Shown piece after piece: positions 48,092-57,457 of a DNA stretch of 64,000 nt. The notes under the pieces are model-generated. The model had not been told where the DNA came from. It saw only the letters and a list, made by a program, of their open reading frames with translations, and made no database searches. Each line of letters starts with the position of its first letter. Within the stretch, counting starts at the first letter, position 1. The DNA comes from CAVPTL01 sp963727235 (lineage in GTDB: Bacteria > Actinomycetota > Thermoleophilia > Gaiellales > JAICJC01), in contig CAVSFZ010000026.1 in assembly GCA_963727235.1 (NCBI GenBank), positions 1 through 64,000 of the forward strand, in the 5' to 3' direction. Made by a program: the position numbers and the translations under genes.

Positions 48092-49078
48092 TCACTCCTC
48101 CACTGGCTCGCGCCCCATCAGCTCGGCCAGCGCCTCCAGCGGCTCCTTGCCCTCGAATGCGACCTCGCAGACGGCGTTGGTGATGGGCAGCTCCAGATCG
48201 TGCGAGCGCGCGAGCTCCCGCAGCACCGGGGCCGTGGTGAGGCCCTCGGCGACCTGCCCGATCTCAGCCTCGATCCACCCCGCCGGAACCCCCTGGGCGA
48301 GCAGCTCACCAGCCCGGCGGTTGCGGGAGTGCCGAGACGTGCAGGTGGCCACCAGATCGCCCATCCCGGCCATCCCGGAGTAGGTCTTGGCCTCAGCCCC
48401 GAAGGCGGCGCCGAGGCGGTACATCTCGGCCATGCCGCGAGTGATGATGGCCGCCTTGGCGTTGTCGCCGAAGCCGAGGCCATCCGACACGCCGGCGGTC
48501 AGGCCGATCACGTTCTTGGCCGCGCCGCAGAGCTCCACACCGACCACGTCGCGAGATGCGTACACCCGCAGGAGCCGGCTCGAGACCGCCGTCTGGAGGG
48601 TGCGTGCCAGCTCGATGTCGGCCGCCGCGACCACCGAGGCGGTGGGGAAGTCGCGTGCCACCTCCTCGGCATGATTGGGCCCCGACAGCACCGCCACCCG
48701 CTCCACCCCCACCTGCCGGGCTGCGATCTCCGAGAGCCGCAGGCCGGTGTCAGGATCAAGACCCTTGGTCATGGAGAGCAGCACCGCGTCGGGCGCCATC
48801 CGCTCACCGAGGCCGGCCACCACCTCGGCGAACGCCCGGCTGGGGACGGCGATCGCCACCACGTCGGCCTTGCTCAGGTCGGCGCTGCCGAAATCGCCGG
48901 CGACCAGGTTCACCGGCAGGGCGATGTCGAACAGATACCGCGGGTTGCGATGGTACGTGTTGATGGCGACCGCCTGCTCGGCACCGCGGCACACCAGCAG
49001 CACCTCGTGCCCTTCGTTGGCCATCAGCCTGGCAAAGGCAGTGCCCCAGCTGCCGCAACCGATGACCGCGATGTTCAC
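48092..49078 (-). CDS. gpsA: Glycerol-3-phosphate dehydrogenase [NAD(P)+]
   Basis: Protein of 328 aa making sn-glycerol-3-phosphate for phospholipids. It has IAVIGCGSWGTAFARLMANEGHEV, LSMTKGLDPDTGLRLSE, AVLSGPNHAEEVA, ELCGAAKNVIGLTAGVSDGLGFGDNAKAAIITRG and GMAGMGDLVATCTS. Together with plsC in this operon and plsX/FakAB elsewhere it covers the lipid precursors. Confidence 0.97.
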   Translation of the reverse strand: MNIAVIGCGSWGTAFARLMANEGHEVLLVCRGAEQAVAINTYHRNPRYLFDIALPVNLVAGDFGSADLSKADVVAIAVPSRAFAEVVAGLGERMAPDAVLLSMTKGLDPDTGLRLSEIAARQVGVERVAVLSGPNHAEEVARDFPTASVVAAADIELARTLQTAVSSRLLRVYASRDVVGVELCGAAKNVIGLTAGVSDGLGFGDNAKAAIITRGMAEMYRLGAAFGAEAKTYSGMAGMGDLVATCTSRHSRNRRAGELLAQGVPAGWIEAEIGQVAEGLTTAPVLRELARSHDLELPITNAVCEVAFEGKEPLEALAELMGREPVEE

Positions 49079-50427
49079 GAGCCGTCTCGGCTGACGAAGT
49101 CGATGATCACGGGAACGCCCTCCAGTCCGAGCCGGGCGCGCAGCTGGTTTTCGACGTAGTAGGCATAGTCGCGGGTCACCAGCGTGCGATCGTTCACGAA
49201 CAGGCGAAACCGCGGTGGACGCACCTGGAATTGCGTGCCGTACAGCAGGTTGAGGCGCTTGCGGCCGCGGCGGGGCGGTTCCCGGCCGGCATTGATCTCG
49301 GCGATCACGCGGTTCAGCTGACCGGTGCCGATGCGCGAGTTGTAAGAGCGAAACAGCTCGGTGACGGTATCCAACATGCGGTCGATGTTACGTCCGGTGA
49401 GCGAGGACGTGGTAACCATCGCCGGACGCTGCCGCAGCTTGCCGCTGAGCCGGTCGGCGACGTCGTCCACGGTGACCGTCGAGATATCCCACTTGGAAAG
49501 CACCACGAGCGTTGCGCAGCCGGCCTTGCGGGCGACGTCTGCGACCGACAGGTCGCCTTCGGTGACGCCCTCGGAGGCATCGATCAAGACCAGCGCCACG
49601 TCCGCCCGGTCGGCGGCCTCCATGGTCCGCACCTCGCTGTAGAACTCGATTCCCTGGCGGTGGCGGCGCTTGCGCCGAAGCCCGGCGGTGTCGACCAGCT
49701 GGAAGTGGTCATCGCCGCGCACGAAGCTGGTGTCGATCGGATCGCGGGTGGTCCCCGGCACCGGCGAGACGATCACCCGCGGCCGGCCCAGAATTGCGTT
49801 CAGAAGCGACGACTTGCCGACATTCGGCCGACCCAGGATTGCCACCCGGATGTGATCGGAAGGCTCCAGCACACGTTCCTGACCGTGCTCGCGGAGCTTG
49901 AGCACCACCAGGTCGAGCAGATCACCGCTGCCCCGCCCGTGCAGCGCCGAGATCGGCACCGGATCCCCCAAGCCGAGGCTGTGGAGCTCCAGCGCAGCCT
50001 GCTCGTGGCCGCCGTCGTCGAGCTTGTTTGCGACCACCACGACGGGACGACCGGATCGCCGCAGGATGTTCGCGATCTCTTCGTCGCCGGCGGCCAGACC
50101 GGCGCGGGCGTCGATCACCAGCAGCACCACGTCGGCCTCCGCCACAGCCTGGCGGGCTTGATCGGCCACCGCAGCCTGCATGGGCGTCTCATCGCCGGCG
50201 TCCACGCCGCCGGTATCGACCAGCAGGAACGCGTCGCCGGCCCACTCGCAGACCACCTCGTTGCGATCGCGGGTCACCCCCGGGGCTTCGTCCACGACCG
50301 TGCGACGACTGCCGGTGAGCCGATTGATCAGCGTCGACTTGCCCGCGTTGGGGAACCCCACGACTGCCACCGACCCCAGGATCGTGCGCGGCTCGGGAGC
50401 CGGTATCTCTGTGTCTTCGGTGTTCAT
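49075..50427 (-). CDS. der: GTPase Der (EngA)
   Basis: Ribosome-assembly GTPase of 450 aa with two G domains (VAVVGFPNAGKSTLINRL...VDTGGVDAG and VAILGRPNVGKSSLLNAIL...VDTAGLRRK) and a C-terminal KH-like domain (LNLLYGTQFQVRPPRFRLFVND). Part of the conserved cmk-plsC-der run; overlaps plsC by 4 bp. Confidence 0.98.
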   Translation of the reverse strand: MNTEDTEIPAPEPRTILGSVAVVGFPNAGKSTLINRLTGSRRTVVDEAPGVTRDRNEVVCEWAGDAFLLVDTGGVDAGDETPMQAAVADQARQAVAEADVVLLVIDARAGLAAGDEEIANILRRSGRPVVVVANKLDDGGHEQAALELHSLGLGDPVPISALHGRGSGDLLDLVVLKLREHGQERVLEPSDHIRVAILGRPNVGKSSLLNAILGRPRVIVSPVPGTTRDPIDTSFVRGDDHFQLVDTAGLRRKRRHRQGIEFYSEVRTMEAADRADVALVLIDASEGVTEGDLSVADVARKAGCATLVVLSKWDISTVTVDDVADRLSGKLRQRPAMVTTSSLTGRNIDRMLDTVTELFRSYNSRIGTGQLNRVIAEINAGREPPRRGRKRLNLLYGTQFQVRPPRFRLFVNDRTLVTRDYAYYVENQLRARLGLEGVPVIIDFVSRDGS

Positions 50428-51038
50428 CGCGCCCTCTCGTACAGCTCTTTGATGTCGTTCATGAGCGCGTCGGCCACCTCGCGGTAGGCCTCAGCCCGCC
50501 GCCGGCCGTCCAGCGCATATCGGCGCGGCCGGCCGAATGCCACGTGCGCGCGCCGCCCCGGGCGCCAGCCGCGGGTGCCGCGGATCGCGACCGGCACGAC
50601 CTCCACGTCCTCCACCACCGCCACCCGGCCGGCCCCGGCCTTGGCCTCGGCGATCTCGGACTGGCGATGGCCCTCGATGAAGATCGCAATCACACCGCCG
50701 CGCTCAACCGTATCGTGCACGATCCGAAGCGCCTCCCGGTCGGGCTCGCCCCTCCGCACCGGAAACGCTCCGCCGCGCGCGATCAGCCATGCGAACGGCG
50801 CGAAGCCGAACAGCTCGGACTTGGCCATGAACCTGATCGTGCGCGGCTGGGCGTAGCCGAGCACGGGGATGTCGAAGAACGACTGATGGTTGGACACCAG
50901 CAGCACCGGGCCGCTGGACGGCACCAGCGCCCGGTCGTGGACGACCGGGCGGAGCAGCACCCACACCAACCCGGTGAAGGTCAGCCGCAGGTACTTCCAG
51001 GTCTGCTCGTGCACACGGGGGTCGTCGGGGATGTTCAT
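50424..51038 (-). CDS. plsC: PlsC-type 1-acylglycerol-3-phosphate acyltransferase
   Basis: Protein of 204 aa with the acyltransferase H-x4-D motif in LLVSNHQSFFDIPVL, then FPVRRGEPDREAL. The third block reads FIEGHRQSE where most members have the form FPEGTRS, an atypical substitution near the glycerol-phosphate site. It would complete phosphatidic acid synthesis. Between cmk and der with 4-bp overlaps on both sides. Confidence 0.9.
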   Translation of the reverse strand: MNIPDDPRVHEQTWKYLRLTFTGLVWVLLRPVVHDRALVPSSGPVLLVSNHQSFFDIPVLGYAQPRTIRFMAKSELFGFAPFAWLIARGGAFPVRRGEPDREALRIVHDTVERGGVIAIFIEGHRQSEIAEAKAGAGRVAVVEDVEVVPVAIRGTRGWRPGRRAHVAFGRPRRYALDGRRRAEAYREVADALMNDIKELYERAR

Positions 51039-51616
51039 GCGGCCACCTCCGCCACCAGCGCCAGTATCCGCGCCGTCACCTGATCGGCGTCCAGCTGACC
51101 GGTATCCAGCACGTGCGCATTCTCCGCGGGAGGCATCTGCGCTGCGTCACGCCGGTCGCGCTGGGCGATCGTGCGTTCGACCTCGTCCACGGGCAGGTCG
51201 AGGTCGCGCGCCCTGCGGGCGGCGCGCACCGCCACCGGCGCCGTCAGGTAGATCTTCAGAGCCGCGTCGGGGCGGACATGCGTTCCGGTGTCCCGGCCTT
51301 CCAGCACCGCCGCGTCGCCGGCCAGGCTTCGCTGCAGCTCCCGCATGCGCTCTCGCACCAGCGGATGCCGCGAGACGGCACTGACGGCTGCGGAGATCCG
51401 CTCGGCCCGTAGGTCCGTGCCCGCCCGGGGCGCCACACCCACCAGCGCGGCCAGAGAAACCTGGTCGTCGAGGTCGGCGCCGCGCTCGAGTGCAACCGCG
51501 GTCAGCTCGCGGTACATCGAACCGGTGTCCACGTACCGCACCCCCAACGCCTCGGCGATGCGGCGGGCGACGGTGCTCTTACCCACCCCGGCGGGGCCGT
51601 CGATGGTGACGATCAT
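51035..51616 (-). CDS. cmk: Cytidylate kinase
   Basis: Protein of 193 aa phosphorylating CMP/dCMP: IVTIDGPAGVGKSTVARRIAEALG (P-loop), VRYVDTGSMYRELTAVALERG, VLEGRDTGTHVRPDAALKIYLTA and RDRRDAAQ. It is shorter than the usual about 220 aa, the insert region being reduced. The ATG overlaps the aroA stop. Confidence 0.95.
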   Translation of the reverse strand: MIVTIDGPAGVGKSTVARRIAEALGVRYVDTGSMYRELTAVALERGADLDDQVSLAALVGVAPRAGTDLRAERISAAVSAVSRHPLVRERMRELQRSLAGDAAVLEGRDTGTHVRPDAALKIYLTAPVAVRAARRARDLDLPVDEVERTIAQRDRRDAAQMPPAENAHVLDTGQLDADQVTARILALVAEVAA

Positions 51617-52911
51617 TCCGAGACAGCCGCCAGCCGCTCGGCAAAGTCGGGGAAGCTGACGCCCAGCGCCTCGGCGCCTTCGATCGTGACGCCGCTCTGC
51701 GAACAGGCGCCGGCCACCGCTCCGAGCATCGCGATGCGGTGATCGCCGGCAGCGTCGATGTCGCCCCCGCGCAGCCGGCGGGGCACACCGCGGATCTCGA
51801 ATCCGTCGTCCAGGGCGGTGACGTGGGCCCCGACCGCGTTGAGGGCATCGACCACCGAGGCGATCCGGTCGGATTCCTTGACCCGTAGCTCGGCGGCGCC
51901 GCGAATTGTGGACACCCCGTGGGCAAAGCTCGCCAAGAGCACCAGCAGCGGCAGCTCGTCGATCAGCGACGGCACCTGCTCGGCGGTCACGTCGGCCGCC
52001 ACCAGCTCCGCCGGTCGCACCTCGATGTCGGCCACCGGCTCGCCGCCCACAAAGCGGCGGCGGAACAATCCGACCCGGCCGCCCATCCGCTCCATAACCG
52101 CCAGCAGGCCGGTGCGGGTGGGATTGATGCCGATGCCGCGCAGCGTCAGGTTCGACCCCTGGATCACGGAGGCGCCCACGATGAACGGTGCGGCCGACGA
52201 GAAGTCGCCGGGAACCTCCACCGCGGGCAGCACCAGCTCGCGCACCGGAGAGATCGCAACCCGGCCGGGGCGGCGGTCGACGGGGACGCCGGCGCGCTGC
52301 AGCATCCGCTCGGTGTGATCGCGGGTCGGGAGCGGCTCCTCCACGGCGGTCACGCCGTGGTCGCAGTAAAGCCCCGCCAGCAGCACCGCCGACTTGACCT
52401 GAGCCGACGCCACCGGCAGCCGGTAGGTGATCGGGTCGACCTGCCCCGTTGCGGACACCGTCACCGGCGGACACCCCTCGGTGGTGTCGATCTGGACTCC
52501 CATCAGCCGCAGCGGAGTGGCCACCCGCTCCATCGGCCTACTGCGGATGCTGGCGTCGCCGGTGAGCACGAACTCGCCGGTCTGCCCCGCCAGGATTCCC
52601 GGCAGCAGGCGCATCAACGTGCCCGCGTTGTGCACATCGATCGCGCGCTCGGGAGGCTTGAGACCGCGCAGGCCGACGCCGTGGATCACCAGTGTGGTCT
52701 CGTCGATGCGCTCGATCTCGACTCCCATCGACCGGAACACCTCGACGGTGGCCAGGGTGTCGGCGGAGGGGCCGAACCCGGTCACGGTGACCCGCTCCTC
52801 CGCCAGCGAGCCGAGCATCACCGCGCGATGGCTGACCGACTTGTCGCCGGGCACGTCCAGCTCTCCGGTGAGCCCACCGGAGGGTCCGACATGCAGCTGC
52901 TCGCGGCTCAC
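51613..52911 (-). CDS. aroA: 3-phosphoshikimate 1-carboxyvinyltransferase (EPSP synthase)
   Basis: Protein of 432 aa of the shikimate pathway. Motifs: ELDVPGDKSVSHRAVMLGSLAEE, VHNAGTLMRLLPGILAGQ, GDASIRSRPM and ELRVKESDRIASV. Coupled to tyrA upstream and cmk downstream. Confidence 0.97.
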   Translation of the reverse strand: MSREQLHVGPSGGLTGELDVPGDKSVSHRAVMLGSLAEERVTVTGFGPSADTLATVEVFRSMGVEIERIDETTLVIHGVGLRGLKPPERAIDVHNAGTLMRLLPGILAGQTGEFVLTGDASIRSRPMERVATPLRLMGVQIDTTEGCPPVTVSATGQVDPITYRLPVASAQVKSAVLLAGLYCDHGVTAVEEPLPTRDHTERMLQRAGVPVDRRPGRVAISPVRELVLPAVEVPGDFSSAAPFIVGASVIQGSNLTLRGIGINPTRTGLLAVMERMGGRVGLFRRRFVGGEPVADIEVRPAELVAADVTAEQVPSLIDELPLLVLLASFAHGVSTIRGAAELRVKESDRIASVVDALNAVGAHVTALDDGFEIRGVPRRLRGGDIDAAGDHRIAMLGAVAGACSQSGVTIEGAEALGVSFPDFAERLAAVSE

Positions 52912-53999
52912 TGTTCGACCGCCGAGGTGATGATCGCGTGATACCCCTGCGAGTCGAGCAGCTCGACTGCGCGGGCGGCCTGGTCGGCCCCGGCAATCAC
53001 GACCACCACGGTGCCGCCAACGTCGGTGGAAAGGTGGTGGAGCTCGAAGTCCTCGATGTTGATCCCCTCGGCGCCGAGCGCCTGGGTGATGCCCGAGATG
53101 GCGCCCGGCCGATCCGGGATCCGGATGCGCACGCGATGCAGCTCCTCCGGAGTCAGCCGATAGGCGTCCGCCAGCATCCGCCGCCGGTGCCCGGAGGCCT
53201 CTGCGATCCAGCGGGCGACGTACCCGGCGTCCTCACGCTCGAGCGCCCGCACCAGCGTGTCGATGGCGCGCCCATGCTCGCGCAGGCCGTCCAGCAGCGC
53301 CGCGCGGTTATCGAGGAAGATGTCGACCCAGATGCGCGGGTTGGCCCCGGCGACGCGGGTCATATCTCGAAACGAGCCGCCCACCGCCGTGAGCGGATCG
53401 TGGCCGTCGATGCGCCCCGCCCCAGCCTGGTTCGCCAGCAGATTCGCCAGCGCGTGGGGCAGGTGACTGGTGAGTGCGACCAGGCGATCGTGGGCATCGG
53501 CGTCGATCGCCACCGGCCGCGCGCCCAGCGCCGACACGTACCCGTGCACGGCACGGTGGCGCACCGGATCGGTGGCCGGCCCGGGGGTGAGGAACCAGGT
53601 GGCGCCGTCGAACAGGTCGGCGCGGGCGTTGGCGACCCCACGGGCCTCAGATCCACACACCGGGTGGCCCCCCACGAACCCGGGAGCGTCGCCCACGGCC
53701 GCCACCAGCCTGCCCTTGGTGGAGCCCACGTCGGTCACCACCGCGCCGGCCGGCACCCGCTCCAGCGCCTCGCCGACCAGGCTGGGAAGGCCCGCCACCG
53801 GACCGCACACAAACGTCAGATCGGCAGTCGAGACCGCCTCGCCGAGCGAGTCGGCGATCCAGGTTGCCGCGCCCGCCTCGAGACCGGCGCGACCGGCGTC
53901 AGGATCGTTGTCGAACGCCGCAACCTCGTCACCGCGGGCGCGGGCCGCCAGACCGATCGAGCCCCCGATCAGGCCCAGACCAACGATGGCGATGTTCAT
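52908..53999 (-). CDS. tyrA: Prephenate dehydrogenase with C-terminal ACT domain
   Basis: Protein of 363 aa: IAIVGLGLIGGSIGLAARARG Rossmann start, VTDVGSTKGRLV, FVGGHPVCGSEARG, VALTSHLPHALANLLA with the catalytic His. The last about 75 residues (RVRIRIPDRPGAISGITQALGAEGINIEDFEL) are an ACT domain, pointing to feedback control by an amino acid such as tyrosine. Confidence 0.95.
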   Translation of the reverse strand: MNIAIVGLGLIGGSIGLAARARGDEVAAFDNDPDAGRAGLEAGAATWIADSLGEAVSTADLTFVCGPVAGLPSLVGEALERVPAGAVVTDVGSTKGRLVAAVGDAPGFVGGHPVCGSEARGVANARADLFDGATWFLTPGPATDPVRHRAVHGYVSALGARPVAIDADAHDRLVALTSHLPHALANLLANQAGAGRIDGHDPLTAVGGSFRDMTRVAGANPRIWVDIFLDNRAALLDGLREHGRAIDTLVRALEREDAGYVARWIAEASGHRRRMLADAYRLTPEELHRVRIRIPDRPGAISGITQALGAEGINIEDFELHHLSTDVGGTVVVVIAGADQAARAVELLDSQGYHAIITSAVEQ

Positions 54000-55372
54000 T
54001 GAGGGTCGCCCGCACGCACGGCCCGCTGCATCAGCTCGGCCAGCCGAAATGCCAGGTCGAGTGACTGACGAGCGTTCAGGCGCGGGTCGCACAAAGTCGA
54101 GTAGTTGTGATCGAGCTGCTGCTCCAGCACGGCCTCTGATCCGCCCAGGCACTCGGTCACGTGATCGCCGGTGAACTCCAGGTGGACACCGCCCGGCCAC
54201 ACATCGAGGCGGTTGCACACGTCGAAGAAGGCCTGCAGCTCTCCCATCACGTCCTCGAACCGGCGAGTCTTGATGCCGTGCTCGGTGACGATCCCGTTGG
54301 CGTGCATCGGGTCGCACACCCACACCACCGGGTGGCCACCCTCGCGGGCAGCCTGCAAAAGCCCCGGCAGCACCTCGGTGACCCGGTCTGCGCCCATCCG
54401 CGTGATCAGCGTCAGCCGCCCCGGGATGCGATCGGGATTCAGCTGCTGACACAGGTCGGCCACATCACCCGGCTGCGTCGCCGGGCCCAGCTTGCAGCCG
54501 ATCGGGTTGTGGACGCCGGAGAAGAACTCGATGTGCGCGCCGTCGAGCCCCCGGGTGCGCTCGCCGATCCACAGCATGTGCGCGGAGCAGTCGTACCAGT
54601 CTCCGGTCAGCGAGTCGCGCCGGGTCATGCTCTGCTCGTAGTCGAGCAGCAGGCCCTCGTGGCTCGTCCACACGTCCACCTCGTGCAGCTGCCGCTCCGA
54701 CTCGAGGTCGATGCCGCAGGCCGACATGAACCGCAGCGCACGCGCAATCTCGGAGGCGATCACCTCGTAGCGGCGGCCCTCCGGAGATGACGCGACGAAC
54801 TCCTGGTTCCACAGATGCACCTTGGTGAGGTCGGCGAAGCCGCCTTTCGTGAACGCCCGCAGCAGGTTCAGGGTGGCCGCCGACTGGTGATAGCCGCGCT
54901 GCATCCGCTCGGGATCGAACCGGCGGGCATCGGCGGTCGCGATCTCACTGTTCATCATGTGCCCGCGGAACGTCGGGATCTCGACTCCGTCCACGACTTC
55001 GGTGGCGGCCGAGCGGGGCTTGGCGAACTGGCCCGCGATCCGGCCCACCTTGACCACCGGCAGCATCGACCCATAGGTCAGCACCGCCGCCATCTGCAGC
55101 ATGATCTTGAGCTTCTCGCGGATCGAGACCGCGGAAAAATCGTCGAACGACTCGGCGCAGTCCCCGGCCTGCAGCAGGAACCCGCGACCGGCGCACACCT
55201 CGGCCAGCGACTCACGCAGCTGGCGGGCCTCGCCGGCGAACACCAACGGCGGGAACGAGCCGAGCCGCTCAGTGACCGCCTGCGCCGCAGCCGGATCCGG
55301 CCAAAGCGGTTGGTGCAGCGCCTCGCGGGTGCGCCAAGAGGACGGTGACCATGTTGGGGAAGTCGCAGCCAT
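53996..55372 (-). CDS. aroG: Class II DAHP synthase
   Basis: First shikimate-pathway enzyme, 458 aa of the class II (plant/mycobacterial AroG) type: GRGFLLQAGDCAESFDDFSA, KVGRIAGQFAKPRSA, FRGHMMNSEIA, HMLWIGERTRGLDGAHIEFFSGVHNPIGCKLGP, WVCDPMHANG and GGVHLEFTGDHVTECLGG. It heads the operon running toward fmt and is divergent from trpS, so control of aromatic synthesis and tryptophan charging start from one 77-bp gap. Confidence 0.97.
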   Translation of the reverse strand: MAATSPTWSPSSWRTREALHQPLWPDPAAAQAVTERLGSFPPLVFAGEARQLRESLAEVCAGRGFLLQAGDCAESFDDFSAVSIREKLKIMLQMAAVLTYGSMLPVVKVGRIAGQFAKPRSAATEVVDGVEIPTFRGHMMNSEIATADARRFDPERMQRGYHQSAATLNLLRAFTKGGFADLTKVHLWNQEFVASSPEGRRYEVIASEIARALRFMSACGIDLESERQLHEVDVWTSHEGLLLDYEQSMTRRDSLTGDWYDCSAHMLWIGERTRGLDGAHIEFFSGVHNPIGCKLGPATQPGDVADLCQQLNPDRIPGRLTLITRMGADRVTEVLPGLLQAAREGGHPVVWVCDPMHANGIVTEHGIKTRRFEDVMGELQAFFDVCNRLDVWPGGVHLEFTGDHVTECLGGSEAVLEQQLDHNYSTLCDPRLNARQSLDLAFRLAELMQRAVRAGDPQ

Positions 55373-55435
55373 GGGAGGTTTCAGTCTACCGAGTGGGGTG
55401 GCGGCTCCCCTCCGCACACGGTCGCGGCCGATCGA

Positions 55436-55441
55436 TACGAT
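55436..55441 (+). promoter_or_regulatory. -10 box for trpS
   Basis: TACGAT lies 8 nt upstream of the trpS ATG in the aroG-trpS gap, the same spacing and sequence as at ftsY. No clear -35. Confidence 0.35.
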
Positions 55442-55449
55442 CCCGCCCC

Positions 55450-56439
55450 ATGACACGTGTATTTTCAGGGATTCAGCCGACCGGTCGCAAGCACCTGGGG
55501 AACTACATCGGCGCGATTCGCCACTACGTCGCCGACCAGGCGCTGGGAGAGGCGTTCTACTGCGTGGTCGACCTGCACTCGATCTCACAGCCGTACGACC
55601 ACACCACGCTGCGCGAGAACACGCTCGACACCGCGGCCACGCTGCTGGCCGCCGGGCTGGACCCCGACCGCTGCACGCTGTTCGTGCAGAGCCACGTGCA
55701 CGAGCACGCCGAGGGCGCCTGGCTGCTGGGGGCTCTGGCCACCTTCGGCGAGCTGCGGCGGATGACGCAGTTCAAGGACAAGAGCGACGGCCAGGACTCG
55801 GTTGCGGCTGACCTGTTCACCTATCCGGTGCTGCAGGCCGCTGACATCCTGCTGTACCAGGCCGACCGCGTTCCGGTGGGAGACGACCAGCGCCAGCACG
55901 TCGAGCTGACCCGAAACATCGCCCAGCGGTTCAATGCACGCTACGGCGAGACGTTCACCGTGCCCGAGGCGGCGATCCCGTCCACCGGCGGGCGAGTGAT
56001 GGATCTCCAGCAGCCGGCCAAGAAGATGTCGACGACAGGCGGCAACCCCCAGGGCACGGTGCTGCTGACCGATCCCGCCGACGTGGTCGCCAAAAAGATC
56101 CGATCGGCCGTCACCGACTCAGGCCGGGAGGTGCGCCGGGGAGAGGGCAAGGAGGGCATCGCCAACCTGATCGAGATCCTCTCGATCGCGTCGGGCAAAA
56201 CCGCCGAGCAGATCGAGAGCGACTACGACGGCGCCGGATACGGCCAGTTCAAGGGCGACGTGGCCGATGCGGTGGTGGCCATGCTCGACCCGATCCGGGA
56301 GCGCTACACCGAACTGCGCGCGGACGAGTCGCAGCTTCGATCGACCCTCGGAGCCGGCGCCGAGCAGGCTCGGGCGGTGGCGTCCCCCACCCTGGCGACC
56401 GTCAAACAGCGCATGGGCTTCGACCTGTCAGAAGCGTGA
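55450..56439 (+). CDS. trpS: Tryptophanyl-tRNA synthetase
   Basis: Class I synthetase of 329 aa. The HIGH-type motif lies in FSGIQPTGRKHLGNYIGAI and the KMSKS loop reads KKMSTT. Also DLHSISQPYD, LYQADRVPVGDDQRQHVELTR and the EGIANLIEILS helix are present. Its substrate tRNA-Trp (9556-9628) is the element insertion site in this same window. Confidence 0.97.
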   Translation: MTRVFSGIQPTGRKHLGNYIGAIRHYVADQALGEAFYCVVDLHSISQPYDHTTLRENTLDTAATLLAAGLDPDRCTLFVQSHVHEHAEGAWLLGALATFGELRRMTQFKDKSDGQDSVAADLFTYPVLQAADILLYQADRVPVGDDQRQHVELTRNIAQRFNARYGETFTVPEAAIPSTGGRVMDLQQPAKKMSTTGGNPQGTVLLTDPADVVAKKIRSAVTDSGREVRRGEGKEGIANLIEILSIASGKTAEQIESDYDGAGYGQFKGDVADAVVAMLDPIRERYTELRADESQLRSTLGAGAEQARAVASPTLATVKQRMGFDLSEA

Positions 56440-56467
56440 CGGGGCTCGCGGGCTTACACTTTACGAC

Positions 56468-57457
56468 CTGACGGACGCTACGCCCTCACCTGTCTTCATC
56501 GTCGGCGCCGCGCGCAGCGGCACCACCCTGGTGCGATCGATGCTGGGCGCCCACCCCGAGCTCGCCATCCCGCCGGAATCCCACTTCCTGGGCTATCTCG
56601 GCCACCGCTACGCCCGCCGCAGCTGGACACCGGGGATCGTTTCCTCGGTGGCAGCCGACGTCGCCCGAGACACGCACTTTCGCAGCTGGGGCCTCGATCC
56701 CGGAGGTGCCGCCGCGCGGGTGGTGGCCTCCCAACCGGGCTCGCTGGCAGAGACACTGGGGGGATTCTTCTCGGTGTATGCCGATTCGGAGGGCAAACGC
56801 CTCTGGGGCGACAAAACCCCCCACTACGTGTTCATCCTCGACCAGCTGCGTGACCTGTGGCCAAACCTGAGGGTGATCCACGTGATCCGCGACGGCCGCG
56901 ACGTGGCCTGCTCGCACCTCGCCCTGGCCGCCGACGGACGCCGGTGGGTTGCCCCCACGGCCGCGGCGGCAGCGGCATGGTGGCAGTCCGCCGTCTCGCG
57001 GGGGCGGGCGGCCGGCAGCGAGCTGGGCGATCGCTACGCCGAGGTGCGCTACGAGGAGCTGGTGCGGCGCCCCCAGCAGACGATCGCAGGCCTCTGTGAT
57101 TTCCTCGGGATCGAGCGCGACACCTCGGTGGTCGAGTACCACGATCGGGTGCGGATGGCCGACAGCGACGAGTTCAGCAGGGTGCGGGAACCGCTCGACC
57201 CCCAGGCACGCGACTGGCGCCGGGAGCTGACCGACCGCGACATCGCCGCGTTCGAGTCGGTCGCCGGACAACAGCTGGCCGACTGCGGATACCTGCTTGC
57301 CAACGTGCCCACCCGACGGCTCAGGATGCTGACCTCGAACCTGCAGGCCCGGGCCTATCTGGGGGCCCGCGGGATGCGGCGCGGAGCCCGGCGGGCAGGG
57401 CATCGCCACGCTCCGGCGGTGACGCGCACATGGGCGCGGCGCCGCACGGATTCATAG
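56468..57457 (+). CDS. Sulfotransferase family protein, unusual start
   Basis: Protein of about 329 aa that would move sulfate from PAPS to a glycan or lipid. The 5'-phosphosulfate loop is VFIVGAARSGTTLVRSMLGAHPEL, the 3'-phosphate site VIHVIRDGRDVACSHLAL, and the tail is basic (RMRRGARRAGHRH type). The open frame carries no ATG, GTG or TTG between the end of trpS and the P-loop; the listed start is a CTG just upstream. The nearest canonical start (56267) would lie deep inside trpS. First gene of the glycopolymer cluster, ending directly at the next ATG. Confidence 0.82.
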   Translation: MTDATPSPVFIVGAARSGTTLVRSMLGAHPELAIPPESHFLGYLGHRYARRSWTPGIVSSVAADVARDTHFRSWGLDPGGAAARVVASQPGSLAETLGGFFSVYADSEGKRLWGDKTPHYVFILDQLRDLWPNLRVIHVIRDGRDVACSHLALAADGRRWVAPTAAAAAAWWQSAVSRGRAAGSELGDRYAEVRYEELVRRPQQTIAGLCDFLGIERDTSVVEYHDRVRMADSDEFSRVREPLDPQARDWRRELTDRDIAAFESVAGQQLADCGYLLANVPTRRLRMLTSNLQARAYLGARGMRRGARRAGHRHAPAVTRTWARRRTDS

